NCBI GenBank assembly: GCA_963723455.1
Contig: CAVRQM010000001.1
Span: 124,001 to 188,000, forward strand
Reading direction: 5' to 3'
Length of the DNA stretch: 64,000 nucleotides
From: CAVRQM01 sp963723455
Lineage (GTDB): Bacteria > Pseudomonadota > Alphaproteobacteria > Acetobacterales > Acetobacteraceae
How positions within the stretch are numbered: position 1 is the first letter of the stretch; the number at the start of each line of letters is the position of its first letter. Shown here piece by piece: positions 37,023-46,684 of this stretch. The position numbers and the translations under genes were made by a program. Under the pieces are notes generated by a model. It made no database searches. It saw only the letters and a list, made by a program, of their open reading frames with translations, and was not told where the DNA came from.

Positions 37023-37370
37023 TTCATCAAACCACCCCAGCAAACCCAGGCCCCAGCCCCAAAACAGACCAGACCCCAAACCACCAGGACAGCACGACGA
37101 ACAGACCCCAGACCCACAGACACTCACACAAGACATGTGTCTCAACGCATCAATCCCCGCACCCCACCCACACGCAAACCACCCCTCATCAGGACAGCCG
37201 CACGCACGCCAGGACACAGGAACCATAAGACACGCGAAACACCATCCCACATCCAAGCATCCGTAAAGCCAGAGCCAAAACCCCCAACCCTACCAAACCA
37301 CCCAGAACACCAAACCCCATGCACACGCTCAATCACGCAGCACACAAAGCCAGGCAGAACGCCGTCCGCG
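37023..37370 (-). other. rrn leader region, strongly strand-asymmetric
   Basis: About 350 bases between the putative promoter and 16S. The plus strand is built of C and A with very few G (runs like CCCCAAACCACC), so the pre-rRNA leader is G/U-rich and C-poor. No gene is supported. This composition is unlike the neighbouring genes and may serve antitermination or processing. Confidence 0.6.
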
Positions 37371-37401
37371 TATCCCTTCCAAACCCAGATTCACTTGTCA
37401 A
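37371..37401 (-). promoter_or_regulatory. Candidate rrn promoter
   Basis: On the minus strand a perfect TTGACA (37396-37401) is followed, 17-20 bases later, by AAGGGATAC as a weak -10 element. It lies about 350 bases before 16S. The perfect -35 and location favour the main rrn promoter, though the -10 match is poor. Confidence 0.5.
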
Positions 37402-37576
37402 AGGAACACAGCCGGCACGCCCCGAAACCCGGTGCGTCCCGACCAACTCGCCTCCGGACAGTCCATCCAACCCGAAGGCCGAAGAAGCTATCTGAACCTC
37501 GGCGCCTGGTCAATGACCGGTGCGCTTCGGTGAGCCGGGAAATAGGCCACAAGCCGGACGACGTCAACCCCGCATT

Positions 37577-38587
37577 TCACGCCGAACCCTCCTTGTCGCG
37601 CCCCTCCTTGCCGCGCCAATCCAGGAACCATGCCGCGAACCGGGCCACGCCGTCGGCCAGGCGGGTGCGCGGCGCAAAGCCGGCCAGGCGATGCAGGGCC
37701 GAGACATCGGCCAGCGTCTCGGCCACGTCGGCCGCCGGGCGCGGGGCGTGGCGGATCACCGCGGCGCGGCCGAGCGCGCCCTCCAGCAGCCGGATCAGCT
37801 CCCCAACCGGCTCGCTGCGCGTGTTGCCGATGTTGAACAGCCGGGCCGGCGCCGGGCCGGTTGCGATCGATCCGGGCGGCTGGTCCAGGCAGCCCAGCAC
37901 GCCGTCCACGATGTCGTCGATATAGGTGAAGTCGCGCCGCACCGCGCCGCCGTCATAGACGGTGATCGGACGCCCCTGCATGATCGCCTCGGCGAACGAG
38001 AAATACGCCATGTCCGGCCGGCCCCAAGGACCGTACACCGTGAAGAACCGCAGGCCGGTCATCGGGATTCGAAACAGATGGGCATAGGCGTGGCCCATCA
38101 GCTCGTCGGCCCGCTTGGTCGCCGCATACAGCGACAGCGGGGTGTCGGCGCGGTCGTTCTCGGCGAACGGCAGCGCCTCGCTCGCGCCATAGACCGAGGA
38201 CGAGCTGGCATAGACCAGGTGGCGCAGCCCGTGCAGGGTGCGCGCCGCCTCCAGCACCGCCAGATGGCCCAGCAGGTTGCTGCGCGCATAGGCGAACGGG
38301 TTTTCGATCGAGTAGCGCACGCCGGCCTGGGCGGCCAGGTGAACGATCCGGGTGATCCCCGGGTGCGCGGCCAGCACCGCGGCCAACGCCTCGGGATCGG
38401 CAATGTCCAGCCGGGTGAAGCTGAACCCCGGGCTGCGCGCCAGCCGCTCCAGCCGCGCCTGCTTCAGCCGCACGTCATAATAGGCGTTCAGGTCGTCCAC
38501 GCCGGCAACCTGCTCGCCGCGCGCCAGCAGCGCCTCGCTTAGGTGATAGCCGATGAAACCGGCCGCGCCGGTCACAAGCACCGTCAT
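37577..38587 (-). CDS. NAD-dependent epimerase, UDP-glucuronate 4-epimerase-like
   Basis: A 336-residue extended SDR enzyme. The Rossmann motif VTGAAGFIGYHL (about 5-16) is followed by YASSSSVYGASEALPF, catalytic YAATKRADELM (Tyr/Lys) and LRFFTVYGPWGRPDMAYFSF, which is characteristic of UDP-glucuronate 4-epimerases of capsule and LPS synthesis. The ATG before TVLVTGAAG is preferred; the upstream frame is low-complexity. It faces cysG head to head across 32 bases. The product UDP-galacturonate would feed envelope polysaccharide; substrate is inferred. Confidence 0.92.
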   Translation of the reverse strand: MTVLVTGAAGFIGYHLSEALLARGEQVAGVDDLNAYYDVRLKQARLERLARSPGFSFTRLDIADPEALAAVLAAHPGITRIVHLAAQAGVRYSIENPFAYARSNLLGHLAVLEAARTLHGLRHLVYASSSSVYGASEALPFAENDRADTPLSLYAATKRADELMGHAYAHLFRIPMTGLRFFTVYGPWGRPDMAYFSFAEAIMQGRPITVYDGGAVRRDFTYIDDIVDGVLGCLDQPPGSIATGPAPARLFNIGNTRSEPVGELIRLLEGALGRAAVIRHAPRPAADVAETLADVSALHRLAGFAPRTRLADGVARFAAWFLDWRGKEGRDKEGSA

Positions 38588-38619
38588 GCCTCGCTCCGTG
38601 CCGCCGCCTGCGGCAAGAT

Positions 38620-40011
38620 GTGTCTTGCGCCGCATGTAATCAGCCGCGAACGGACCCCGCCATCCGCTATTTTCCCGCCTTCCTCGATCTGCACGGCCGC
38701 CGCGCGCTGGTGGTGGGCGGGGGCGAGGTCGCCGCGCGCAAGGCGCAGGCACTGGCGCGCGCCGGCGCGGCGGTGGCGGTGGAGCCGACATTCAATCCGG
38801 CCAGCCTGCGCGGCTGCGCGGTCGCGGTCGGCGCCGACGCGCCCGAGGCGGAGCTGCGCGCGCTCGCCGAGGCGGCCAAGCGGGCCGGCATCCCGGTCAA
38901 CGTGGTGGACCGGCCGGAGCTGTGCAGCTTCATCACTCCGGCGATCGTGGACCGCGATCCGATCACGGTGGCGGTGTCCTCGGCCGGCGCGGCCCCCGTG
39001 CTGGCCCGCGACGTGCGCGCAAGGATCGAGGCGCTGCTGCCGCCCACCTTGGGCCGCGTCGCAAGCCTGCTGGACGCGTTGAAGGCCGAACTGCGCGCCG
39101 CCTTTCCCGAGCTCGCGCAACGGCGGGCGGTGATCGACCGGCTGCTCGCCGGGCCGCCCGCCGAGCTGGCGTTGGCCGGCCGCGACGCCGACGCGCGCGC
39201 GGCGGCGCTGCGCGAGATCGCGGGGCCCCGGACCGCGGCCGGAATGGTGTTCCTGGTCGGCGCCGGGCCAGGCTCCGCCGACCTGCTGACGTTGCGCGCC
39301 CATCGGCTGCTGGGCGAGGCCGACGTGATCGTGCATGACCGGCTGGTCAGCGCAGCGGTGCTGGACATGGGCCGCCGCGACGCCGAGCGAATCTTCGTCG
39401 GCAAGCAGCAAGCCGAACACAGCATGCCGCAGGCCGAGATCAATGCGCTGCTGGTCCGCCTGGCCCGCGCCGGCAGGAAGGTCGTGCGGCTGAAGGGCGG
39501 GGATCCGCTGGTGTTCGGCCACGCCGCCGAGGAGGCAGCGGCCCTGGAGGCGGCCGGCATCGAATACGACATCGTGCCCGGCATCACCGCGGCGCTCGCC
39601 TGCGCCGCCGGTGCCCGCGTGCCGCTGACCGAGGCGACCATTGCCAGGACCGTGACGCTGGCGAGCGGACACCTGTCCGGCGATGTGCTGGACCTGGATT
39701 TCCCGGCACTGGCCAGGGCCGGCGGCACCCTGGCGATCTACATGGGCGCCCGATCGCTGCCTCTGCTGTGCCGCGGGCTGCGCGACGCCGGCATGGCCCC
39801 GGACACGCCGGCCGCCCTGGTCGCCGCCGGCGCCGGCGCGATGCAAAGCCTACGCGCGGATCTCGCCACAATCGCCGGACGTGCCGCCGGCTGGCCGCAT
39901 GACAACCCCTCGCTGGTGCTGATCGGGGCCACGGCCAGCCTATTGCGCGACCCAGCCGCCGTCGATGGACAGCGGCGAGCCGGTGATGGTGCGGGCGGCG
40001 TCGGAACATAG
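38620..40011 (+). CDS. cysG: Siroheme synthase CysG
   Basis: A 463-residue fusion of precorrin-2 dehydrogenase/ferrochelatase and uroporphyrinogen-III methyltransferase, which makes siroheme for sulfite and nitrite reductases. The N-terminal NAD site is ALVVGGGEVAARKAQAL, with VNVVDRPELCSFITPAIVDR after it. The methyltransferase has VFLVGAGPGSADLLTLRA, VRLKGGDPLVFG and YDIVPGITAALACAA. The start is GTG. The dehydrogenase part looks about 25 residues short between AGAAV and TFNPASL, and the family ATDD is replaced by GADA. The 3' end overlaps the convergent dehydrogenase gene by 72 bases. Confidence 0.92.
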   Translation: MSCAACNQPRTDPAIRYFPAFLDLHGRRALVVGGGEVAARKAQALARAGAAVAVEPTFNPASLRGCAVAVGADAPEAELRALAEAAKRAGIPVNVVDRPELCSFITPAIVDRDPITVAVSSAGAAPVLARDVRARIEALLPPTLGRVASLLDALKAELRAAFPELAQRRAVIDRLLAGPPAELALAGRDADARAAALREIAGPRTAAGMVFLVGAGPGSADLLTLRAHRLLGEADVIVHDRLVSAAVLDMGRRDAERIFVGKQQAEHSMPQAEINALLVRLARAGRKVVRLKGGDPLVFGHAAEEAAALEAAGIEYDIVPGITAALACAAGARVPLTEATIARTVTLASGHLSGDVLDLDFPALARAGGTLAIYMGARSLPLLCRGLRDAGMAPDTPAALVAAGAGAMQSLRADLATIAGRAAGWPHDNPSLVLIGATASLLRDPAAVDGQRRAGDGAGGVGT

Positions 40012-40725
40012 GAACACCGCCAGCGCGCCAATCTGCTCCGGCGTGGTGAACTCCAGCAAGGGCTGCTTTTCCGCCAGCAGGTCGTGGGTGATCTCGGCCA
40101 ACCCGCGGCCCTCGCGCGCCGCCCGCGCCTCCAGCTGCGCCTCGACCAGCGGGGTGCGGACCCAGCCGGGGCAGATGGCGTTCACGGTGACGCCGCTTCC
40201 CGCCAGCTCCAGGGCGGCGACGCGCGTCAGGCCCAGCACACCGTGCTTGGCCGCGACATAGGCGGATTTCTGCGCGCTGGCGACCAGCCCGTGCGCCGAG
40301 GCGATGTTGACGATCCGCCCCCAACCGGCCCGGCGCATGCGGGGGATAGCGGCCTTGGTGCAATGGAACACGCCGGACAGGTTGATGCCGATGACGCGAT
40401 CCCATTGCTCGTCCGGAAAGTCCTCGATCGGCGCGACGTGCTGCACGCCGGCGTTGTTGATCAGGATGTGCGGACCGCCGAGTTCCGCCTCGGCCTGCGC
40501 CATCATGGCGGCGACCTGGGCGGGCCTGCTGATGTCGGCATCGGAGTAGGCGACGGGAATGCCGTGAAGCTCAGAAAATTCCGTGCGTAGTCGGGCAATG
40601 TCCTGCGTCGCGCCAAAGCCGTTGAGCAGGATTGCCGCCCCCTGCCCGGCGAGGGCCCGCGCCACGCCGAGGCCGATGCCGCTGGTCGAGCCGGTGACGA
40701 CAGCGACTTTTCCGGACAGGGTCAT
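39940..40725 (-). CDS. 3-hydroxybutyrate dehydrogenase (SDR)
   Basis: A 261-residue classical SDR, NAD-linked, converting D-3-hydroxybutyrate to acetoacetate in polyhydroxybutyrate turnover. It shows VVTGSTSGIGLGVARALAG (about 8-26), NNAGVQHVAPIEDFP, catalytic Ser in NIASAHGLVAS, YVAAK, and the bdh-type C-terminus EKQPLLEFTTPEQIGALAVF and GSPLSIDGGW. ATG at 40725 begins MTLSGKVAVVTGS. It is monocistronic and divergent from parE. Confidence 0.94.
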   Translation of the reverse strand: MTLSGKVAVVTGSTSGIGLGVARALAGQGAAILLNGFGATQDIARLRTEFSELHGIPVAYSDADISRPAQVAAMMAQAEAELGGPHILINNAGVQHVAPIEDFPDEQWDRVIGINLSGVFHCTKAAIPRMRRAGWGRIVNIASAHGLVASAQKSAYVAAKHGVLGLTRVAALELAGSGVTVNAICPGWVRTPLVEAQLEARAAREGRGLAEITHDLLAEKQPLLEFTTPEQIGALAVFLCSDAARTITGSPLSIDGGWVAQ

Positions 40726-40868
40726 GGGCGGCTTCTCCTGGATGAGACCGCAGCACGCCCTGGCTGGAGAGTGCAGGTCAACCCGTCCGCGCCCGGTGCA
40801 TTCGGTCCACCGCCTTGCCCGGCGCGTCAGCCCCTCGATAGAGTGCGCCCGATGCACCGGAACACAGC

Positions 40869-42875
40869 ATGAACGACGACCTGTTCGGCGGCGCGGCCCC
40901 GAAGCGAGGCAAGTCCGAACGCACGGAGCCACCGTCCTCCGCCTCCTACTCCGCCCGCGACATCGAGGTGCTGGAGGGGTTGGAGCCGGTGCGCCGGCGG
41001 CCCGGCATGTATATCGGCGGCACCGATGAAGCCGCCCTGCATCACCTGGCCGCCGAGATCATCGACAACGCGATGGACGAGGCGGTGGCCGGTCACGCCA
41101 GCGTCATCGACGTGGCGCTGGAGGCCGCGGACACGTTATCGGTGCGCGACAACGGGCGCGGGATCCCGGTCGATCCCCACCCGAAGTTCAAGCCGCTCTC
41201 GGCGCTGGAGGTGATCCTCACCACGCTGCATTCCGGCGGCAAGTTTTCCGGCAAGAGCTACGAAACGTCGGGCGGCCTGCACGGCGTCGGCAGTTCCGTG
41301 GTCAACGCCCTGTCGTCACGCCTTGAGGTCGAGGTGGCGCGCGACCGCGTGCTGTGGCGACAGGACTACGCGCGCGGCAAGCCGATAACGAAGCTGACCA
41401 ATGGCGGGCCAGTGCAGAACCGCCGCGGCACCATGATCCGCTTCACGCCCGACCCGCAGATCTTCGGCGCCCAGACCTTCTCGCCGGCGCGGCTGTTCAG
41501 GCTGTGCCGATCGAAGGCTTACCTGTTCCGCGGCGTCACGATCCGCTGGCGCTGCGAGCGCTCGCTGCTCGACGGCGCGCCCGAGACGATCCCCGCCGAG
41601 GCGACGCTGCACTTCCCGGGCGGCCTGCGCGACAGCCTGGATGCCGACACCGAACATCTGGCCCGGGTCGCCGGCGCATGGAGCGGCGAGACCGGCCTGG
41701 CGGGCGAGCGCGCCGGGCGCGTCGAATGGGCCGTTACCTGGTTGGAGCGCGATGACGGATTCCTGCATTCCTACTGCAACACCGTCCCCACCCCGCAGGG
41801 CGGCACGCACGAGGCGGGATTCCGCGCCGCCCTGCTGCGCGGTCTGCGCAGCTGGGGCGAGCAGCGCGGCAACAAGCGCGCCGCCGCGGTCACCGCCGAG
41901 GACATCGCCGGCGGCATGGCGGCAAAGCTGTCCGCCTTCATCCGCGATCCGCAGTTCCAGGGCCAGACCAAGGAGCGCCTGTCCAGCCCCGAGGCGGCGC
42001 GGCTGATCGAGGCGGCGCTGCGCGACCGTTTCGACCACTTCCTTGCCGGCGACCCGGCGCAGGCCGACGCGCTGCTGGGCTTCGTCATCGAACGCGCCGA
42101 GGACCGGCTGCGCCGCCGCGAGCTACGCGACGCGCCGCGCAAATCCGCCACCCGCCGGCTGCGGCTGCCGGGCAAGCTGACCGACTGCACGCTGGAGGAT
42201 GCCTCGCGGGTGGAAATCTTCCTGGTCGAGGGCGACAGCGCCGGCGGCTCGGCCAAGCAGGCGCGCGACCGCGCGACCCAGGCGGTCCTGCCGTTGCGTG
42301 GCAAGATCCTCAATGTCGCCAGTGCGAGCAGCGAGAAACTGCGGCAGAACCAGGAGCTGCGCGATCTTGTCGAGGCGCTGGGCTGCGGCGTCGGCGAGCG
42401 CTATGACCGCGCGCGGCTGCGCTACGGACGGGTCATCATCATGACTGACGCCGATGTGGACGGCGCGCATATCGCCAGCCTGCTGATGACGTTCTTCTAC
42501 CGCGAGCTGCCCGAGCTGGTGCGCGACGGCCACCTGTACCTCGCGCAACCGCCGCTGTACCGGCTGACGCAAGGCGCGCGCTCGGTGTACGCGATGGATG
42601 ACGCCGACCGGCTGCGCAAGGAGAAGCAGTTCAAGGCCGGCGCCAAGGTCGAGGTCAGCCGCTTCAAGGGCCTGGGCGAGATGCCGCCCGCGGCGCTGAA
42701 GGACACCACGATGGATCCGGCCCGCCGCACCCTGCTGAAGGTGGTCGCGGCCGCCGGTGAGCGAGCCGAGACCAACACGCTGGTCGAGAGCCTGATGGGG
42801 CGCCGGCCGGAGCTGCGGTTCCAGTTCATCCAGGAACGCGCCGGCTCGGTGCAGGAATCCGACGTGGACATCTGA
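40869..42875 (+). CDS. parE: DNA topoisomerase IV subunit B
   Basis: A 668-residue ATPase subunit of topoisomerase IV, which decatenates daughter chromosomes. The GHKL ATPase shows RRPGMYIGGTDEAALHHLAA, EIIDNAMDEAVAG, DNGRGIPVD and GGLHGVGSSVVNALS. The TOPRIM domain has VEGDSAGGSAKQARDRATQA and IMTDADVDGAHI. ParE rather than GyrB is indicated by the MYIGGTDE box and absence of the long GyrB insert. The ATG lies 143 bases from the start of the divergent dehydrogenase gene. Confidence 0.96.
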   Translation: MNDDLFGGAAPKRGKSERTEPPSSASYSARDIEVLEGLEPVRRRPGMYIGGTDEAALHHLAAEIIDNAMDEAVAGHASVIDVALEAADTLSVRDNGRGIPVDPHPKFKPLSALEVILTTLHSGGKFSGKSYETSGGLHGVGSSVVNALSSRLEVEVARDRVLWRQDYARGKPITKLTNGGPVQNRRGTMIRFTPDPQIFGAQTFSPARLFRLCRSKAYLFRGVTIRWRCERSLLDGAPETIPAEATLHFPGGLRDSLDADTEHLARVAGAWSGETGLAGERAGRVEWAVTWLERDDGFLHSYCNTVPTPQGGTHEAGFRAALLRGLRSWGEQRGNKRAAAVTAEDIAGGMAAKLSAFIRDPQFQGQTKERLSSPEAARLIEAALRDRFDHFLAGDPAQADALLGFVIERAEDRLRRRELRDAPRKSATRRLRLPGKLTDCTLEDASRVEIFLVEGDSAGGSAKQARDRATQAVLPLRGKILNVASASSEKLRQNQELRDLVEALGCGVGERYDRARLRYGRVIIMTDADVDGAHIASLLMTFFYRELPELVRDGHLYLAQPPLYRLTQGARSVYAMDDADRLRKEKQFKAGAKVEVSRFKGLGEMPPAALKDTTMDPARRTLLKVVAAAGERAETNTLVESLMGRRPELRFQFIQERAGSVQESDVDI

Positions 42876-43065
42876 CGCCACGCCAGCCGCGCGCCCGCCG
42901 GCCTGCGATCGCTCCGGTCATCTGCGGTCTGCACACGGCGGCGCCGATTCTTCGTCATTCGTTCGGCATCCGTTTGGAGTGCCGCTCCGTAACCAGTTCG
43001 GTCGCGATCGCGCGGCCGCAGCTGCCTCGATGGCTGTTCAACGATCGCAGAAACAGGAGACGTTC

Positions 43066-43899
43066 ATGCCCGACAGCCTGCTCGACTCGTTCCGGGAGAC
43101 CGGCGAGATCGCCTCGGAGTTGCAGCACAAGGCGCTGGAGGCGCAGGCGCGCGGCGAAAGTCGGCGCAGCTTCTTCCGCAATACCGCGGCCCTGGCCGGC
43201 AGCACGGTTCTGGGCGCCGCCGGCATCGAGGTGCTGCAGCCGGCGACCGCGCTGGCCGCACATCCGGAATGCAAGTCCAGCTTCCAGGAAATCGTCGATA
43301 TCGCGGCGACCGCCGAGTTCCTGGCGGTCACCTTCTACTATCTTGCCCTGCAGAGCCCCTCGGGCCTGCCCAACGTAAACTCCCAGGCCAACCGCAACTA
43401 CTTTCAGGCGGCTCTGACCCAGGAATACATCCACGAGGAGACGCTGGCCAGCCTCGGCGCCAAGCCGCTCGCCACCAAGTTCTACTTCCCGGACAACATG
43501 TTCACGTCCGAGACAGTGTTCTTCGCCACCTCACAGATCCTCGAGACGTATTTCATCGGCGCCTATCTGGCGGCGGCGCGGGAGTTTTCGGGGCTGATCT
43601 CGAAGGGCATCATGGCCGCCAATCCTGTCGGCATCGGCCTTGCCGTGCAGACCGCCGGAATCGAGTGCGAGCATCGAGCGCTGCTGCGCGTCGCCGCCAA
43701 CGAAAATCCGCCGAACGACCGCGCGTTCGAACTCGCGGTGGTGCGCTGCGTGGAGGATGCCGCCCAGGCGCTCGGGCCATTCCTGCAGGGCGGCACCGGG
43801 TTTTCCGGCACGCCGATCTCGGTGCCGCGACGCACCGATGTCGAGGCCACCGCGAAGCCGTACGACTTCCGCTTTTTCGCGCCCGTCCACATCGTCTAG
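43066..43899 (+). CDS. Tat-exported ferritin-like domain protein
   Basis: A 277-residue protein with a twin-arginine-like signal after a cytosolic lead (RRSFFRNTAALAGSTVLGAA, about 36-55). A ferritin_2 type four-helix domain follows: IVDIAATAEFLAVTFYYLAL, QEYIHEETLASLGAKP, SQILETYFIGAYLAAAREF and AGIECEHRALLRVAA. The Glu/His pairs typical of a di-iron site are kept (EYIHEE, ECEHR). The start is the ATG with AGGAG upstream. Related proteins are common in proteobacteria and often linked to stress or desiccation. A strong hairpin follows the stop. Confidence 0.9.
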   Translation: MPDSLLDSFRETGEIASELQHKALEAQARGESRRSFFRNTAALAGSTVLGAAGIEVLQPATALAAHPECKSSFQEIVDIAATAEFLAVTFYYLALQSPSGLPNVNSQANRNYFQAALTQEYIHEETLASLGAKPLATKFYFPDNMFTSETVFFATSQILETYFIGAYLAAAREFSGLISKGIMAANPVGIGLAVQTAGIECEHRALLRVAANENPPNDRAFELAVVRCVEDAAQALGPFLQGGTGFSGTPISVPRRTDVEATAKPYDFRFFAPVHIV

Positions 43900-43913
43900 C
43901 ACCGCCTGACCAC

Positions 43914-43955
43914 GCTGTGCCACGCAGGCGGCCCGCGCCGCCCGCGTGGCACAGC
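43914..43955. terminator. Bidirectional hairpin between convergent genes
   Basis: A long stem: GCTGTGCCACGC (43914-43925) pairs perfectly with GCGTGGCACAGC (43944-43955), and GGCGG/CCGCC extends it inside. It lies between the ferritin-like gene and the HU gene, which converge, so it can end both transcripts. There is no clear U tract. Confidence 0.75.
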
Positions 43956-43958
43956 AGT

Positions 43959-44228
43959 TCAGACCTTCGTCTTCAGGGTCGGCGACGCCTTGAAGCGCAC
44001 CGTCTTGCCGGCACGCACCTTGATTGACTCGCCGGTGCGCGGGTTCAGGCCCTTGCGCGCCTTGGTCTTGCGCACCGAAAACGTGCCGAAGCTCGGCAGC
44101 GTGAACTTCTGGTTCTTCTTCAACTCGCGCACGATCGCAGCAATCAGGTCGCCGGCCGCGCGGGTTGCTGCAACGCCGGTCAGATCGGCAGATTTCTGCA
44201 GCTCGTTGGCAATGAACGCCTTGGACAT
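43959..44228 (-). CDS. HU family DNA-binding protein
   Basis: An 89-residue nucleoid protein. N-terminal helices (MSKAFIANELQKSADLTG) are followed by FTLPSFGTFSVRKTKARKG and the DNA-binding arm GLNPRTGESIKVRAGKTVRF. The ATG at 44228 has AGGAGG upstream at a good distance, so the longer open frame is not used. HU bends DNA and compacts the chromosome. The gene is divergent from murQ. Confidence 0.96.
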   Translation of the reverse strand: MSKAFIANELQKSADLTGVAATRAAGDLIAAIVRELKKNQKFTLPSFGTFSVRKTKARKGLNPRTGESIKVRAGKTVRFKASPTLKTKV

Positions 44229-44399
44229 GCGGGGTGGGAACCTCCTGTTGCGCCGCCGGCAACTCGTGACCGAGCCGGCACGGCCGGGAAAGATGCGCCT
44301 CCTATCAGCGGCTTTCGCGCCGCGCAAAAGATTTCTTGGCGTGTGCAATGGGTCCGGCGGCGCTTGCCCCGGAACGACGCTTCGTGCTGGCGTGGCGCG

Positions 44400-45298
44400 A
44401 TGAGCAGTTCGACATCGACCGAAGCCGCCAGTCCACGCTTTCGCCAGCTCGATGCGTGGCCGGACGCCGACATTCTGGCCGCGCTGTGGGAGGCGCAGGC
44501 GGCCTCGGTCGCCTGCGTCCACCCGCCCTGCCCGAAATCGAGGCCGCATGCAGCGCCGCTGCTCCGCGGCTCGCCGGCGGTGGCCGGCTGGTCTATGCCG
44601 GGGCCGGAACCTCGGCGCGGGTTGCCGCCGCCGACGCCGCCGAACTGTCGCCGACATTCGGCTTTGGCCCCGAGCGCATCGTGCTGCTGATCGCCGGCGG
44701 ACCGGCGGCCTTGCAGACCAGCGTCGAGGATGCGGAAGACGACGCGACCGCCGCCGAGGCTGGCCTGGCGCGGCACGCCGTCGGCGCCGGGGACGTGCTG
44801 ATCGCCGTGGCCGCCAGCGGGGCCACCCCGTTTACCGTGGCTGCCGCGGTGGCGGCCCGCGCGGCCGGCGCGATGACGGTGGGCATCGCCGGCGTCGCCG
44901 CATGCAGGCTGCTCCAGGTCGTCGAGCACGCGATCCTGCTGCGCAGCGGGGCCGAGCCGATCGCGGGATCGACGCGACTGAAGGCCGGGACGGCGCAGAA
45001 AGTAGCGCTGAACTTGATCTCGACCTTGCTGATGGTGCGGCTCGGCCACGTCCATGACGGGCTGATGGTCGATATGCAGCCGCGCAACGCAAAATTGCGG
45101 CAGCGCGCGGTGGCGATGGTGCTGCGCATCGTCGGCGGTGACGACCAGGCGGCGGCGCAGCGCGCGCTGGATGCCAGCGGCGGCAACGTCAAGCGCGCCG
45201 TGCTGCGCCTGCGCGGGCTGGACAGCGGGGCGATCGAACCGGCGCTGGCGCGCGGCGGCGGCAGCCTGCGCGCGGTGCTGCGGGAGCTTGAACCATGA
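44400..45298 (+). pseudogene. murQ: N-acetylmuramic acid 6-phosphate etherase, frameshifted
   Basis: MurQ removes D-lactate from MurNAc-6-phosphate to give GlcNAc-6-phosphate. The frame starting at 44400 gives STEAASPRFRQLDAWPDADI, then AALWEAQAASVACV. The remaining protein is in another frame: ALPEIEAACSAAAPRLAGGG, YAGAGTSARVA (SIS domain), GSTRLKAGTAQKVALN and VDMQPRNAKLRQRA. One missing base in the C run at 44522-44524 explains it, and repair gives 299 residues, the usual length. The stop overlaps nagA by four bases. Together the two genes form a peptidoglycan-sugar recycling operon. Confidence 0.88.
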
Positions 45299-46411
45299 TC
45301 GCGCTGCACGCGCGCCGGCTGTTTGACGGCGAGGCGATGCGCGATCGGATCACGGTGCGGCTGGACGGCGCCAGCATTGCAGCACTCGATGCGGGCACGG
45401 ATGCCGAGGCGTTGCCGCCGGACTGGCTGCTGGCGCCCGGGTTCGTCGATCTGCAGGTCAACGGCGCGGGCGGCGTGCTGTTCAACGATGCGACGACCGA
45501 GGCCGGCCTGCGCGTGATCGCCAGCGCGCTGATCAGGGTCGGCACCACCGGCTTCCTGCCGACCCTGATCAGCGCGCGCAGCAGGATCGACGCCGCGCTG
45601 GCAGCGACGGCGGCGGCGATCACCAATGGCGTGCCTGGCGTGCTCGGAGTGCATATCGAAGGCCCGTTCCTGAACCCGAAGCGGCGCGGCGTGCACCCGG
45701 CCGCGGCGATCGTCGACATGCAGGCCGCCGATGCGGCCGTGCTGGCCGCCCCGCATCCCGGCGCGCGCATGGTTACGCTGGCGCCCGAATGCGTCCCGCC
45801 GGAGTGCCTGGCGCGGCTGACGGGCGGCGGCGTGCGCGTGTTCGCCGGGCACACCGACGCGAGTTTCGAGGCAGCGACCGCGGCGTTGCGGCGCCGGCGT
45901 TGCCGGGTTCACTCACCTGTTCAACGCGATGTCGCAGTTCGGCTCGCGCGCGCCCGGCTGCGTCGGCGCGGCGCTGGCCGACGGCGCGGCCAGCGCCGGC
46001 ATCATCTGCGATGGGCTGCATGTGCACCCGGCCAGCGTCGCGATCGCCCATGCGGCAATGGGGCCGGACCGGCTGTTCCTGGTCTCCGACTGCATGCCCA
46101 CCGCCGCGTCCGACATCACCCGGTTCACCTGGGACGGCGAGACCATTGCGCTGTCGAACGGCCGGTTGGCGAAGGCCGATGGCACACTGGCCGGCGCACA
46201 GCTGACGATGGCCGAGGCGGTGCAGCGTGCCGTGCGGCTGTGCGGCATCCCGCTGGCTGATGCGCTGCGGATGGCCACCGCCACCCCGGCGCGCCATGCC
46301 GGGATCGCGCATGTGGGACGCCTCGCTCCCGGACAGCGCGCCGACCTGGTGGCGCTTGATCCGGCGCTGCGCGTCGTCGCGGTTTGGCAGGCCGGCGTCC
46401 GGGTGGCGTGA
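45295..46411 (+). pseudogene. nagA: N-acetylglucosamine-6-phosphate deacetylase, frameshifted
   Basis: NagA converts GlcNAc-6-phosphate to GlcN-6-phosphate. The amidohydrolase motifs are GFVDLQVNGAGGVLFND, LGVHIEGPFLNPKRRGVHP, FAGHTDASFEAA, then in the second frame THLFNAMSQFGSRAPG and LVSDCMPTAA with GTLAGAQLTM. An extra G at 45890-45891 breaks the frame after TAALR; removing it gives AALRAGVAGFTHLFNAM and 371 residues, normal for NagA. Start and murQ stop overlap (ATGA). The indel resembles others in the window, so a sequence error is suspected. Confidence 0.9.
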
Positions 46412-46413
46412 CG

Positions 46414-46587
46414 CTACTGCCCCGGCGCCGGCACGGCGACTGACGGCTCGACATTTTCACGGCCGGCCCGCGTGCCGCCGAACCGGTCGGCGCCGTGCGC
46501 GTCCGGGGCGTCCGGCTGCTTGTGGTTGCCGGTATCCTGCTCGCCGTTGCTGGGCTGCACTCCGGACTGGGTATGCGGCTGTTCCAT
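46414..46587 (-). CDS. Hypothetical small hydrophilic protein, 57 aa
   Basis: A 57-residue, very polar protein (MEQPHTQSGVQPSNGEQDTG at the start) with no hydrophobic core, probably disordered. GGAG at a good distance before the ATG supports translation. It begins 98 bases from the divergent aldo/keto reductase start. It resembles in composition the 90-residue protein at 58.7 kb, but the two are not clearly homologous. No function can be given. Confidence 0.5.
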   Translation of the reverse strand: MEQPHTQSGVQPSNGEQDTGNHKQPDAPDAHGADRFGGTRAGRENVEPSVAVPAPGQ

Positions 46588-46684
46588 CGCGATCGCTCCG
46601 TTCGGTGCCGTGGCCGACCCGGCTGCAACGCCCGCCCATCGCCAGCGTTCGCCCTGCGTCCGCACGCACATCCAGGAGGGCAGC

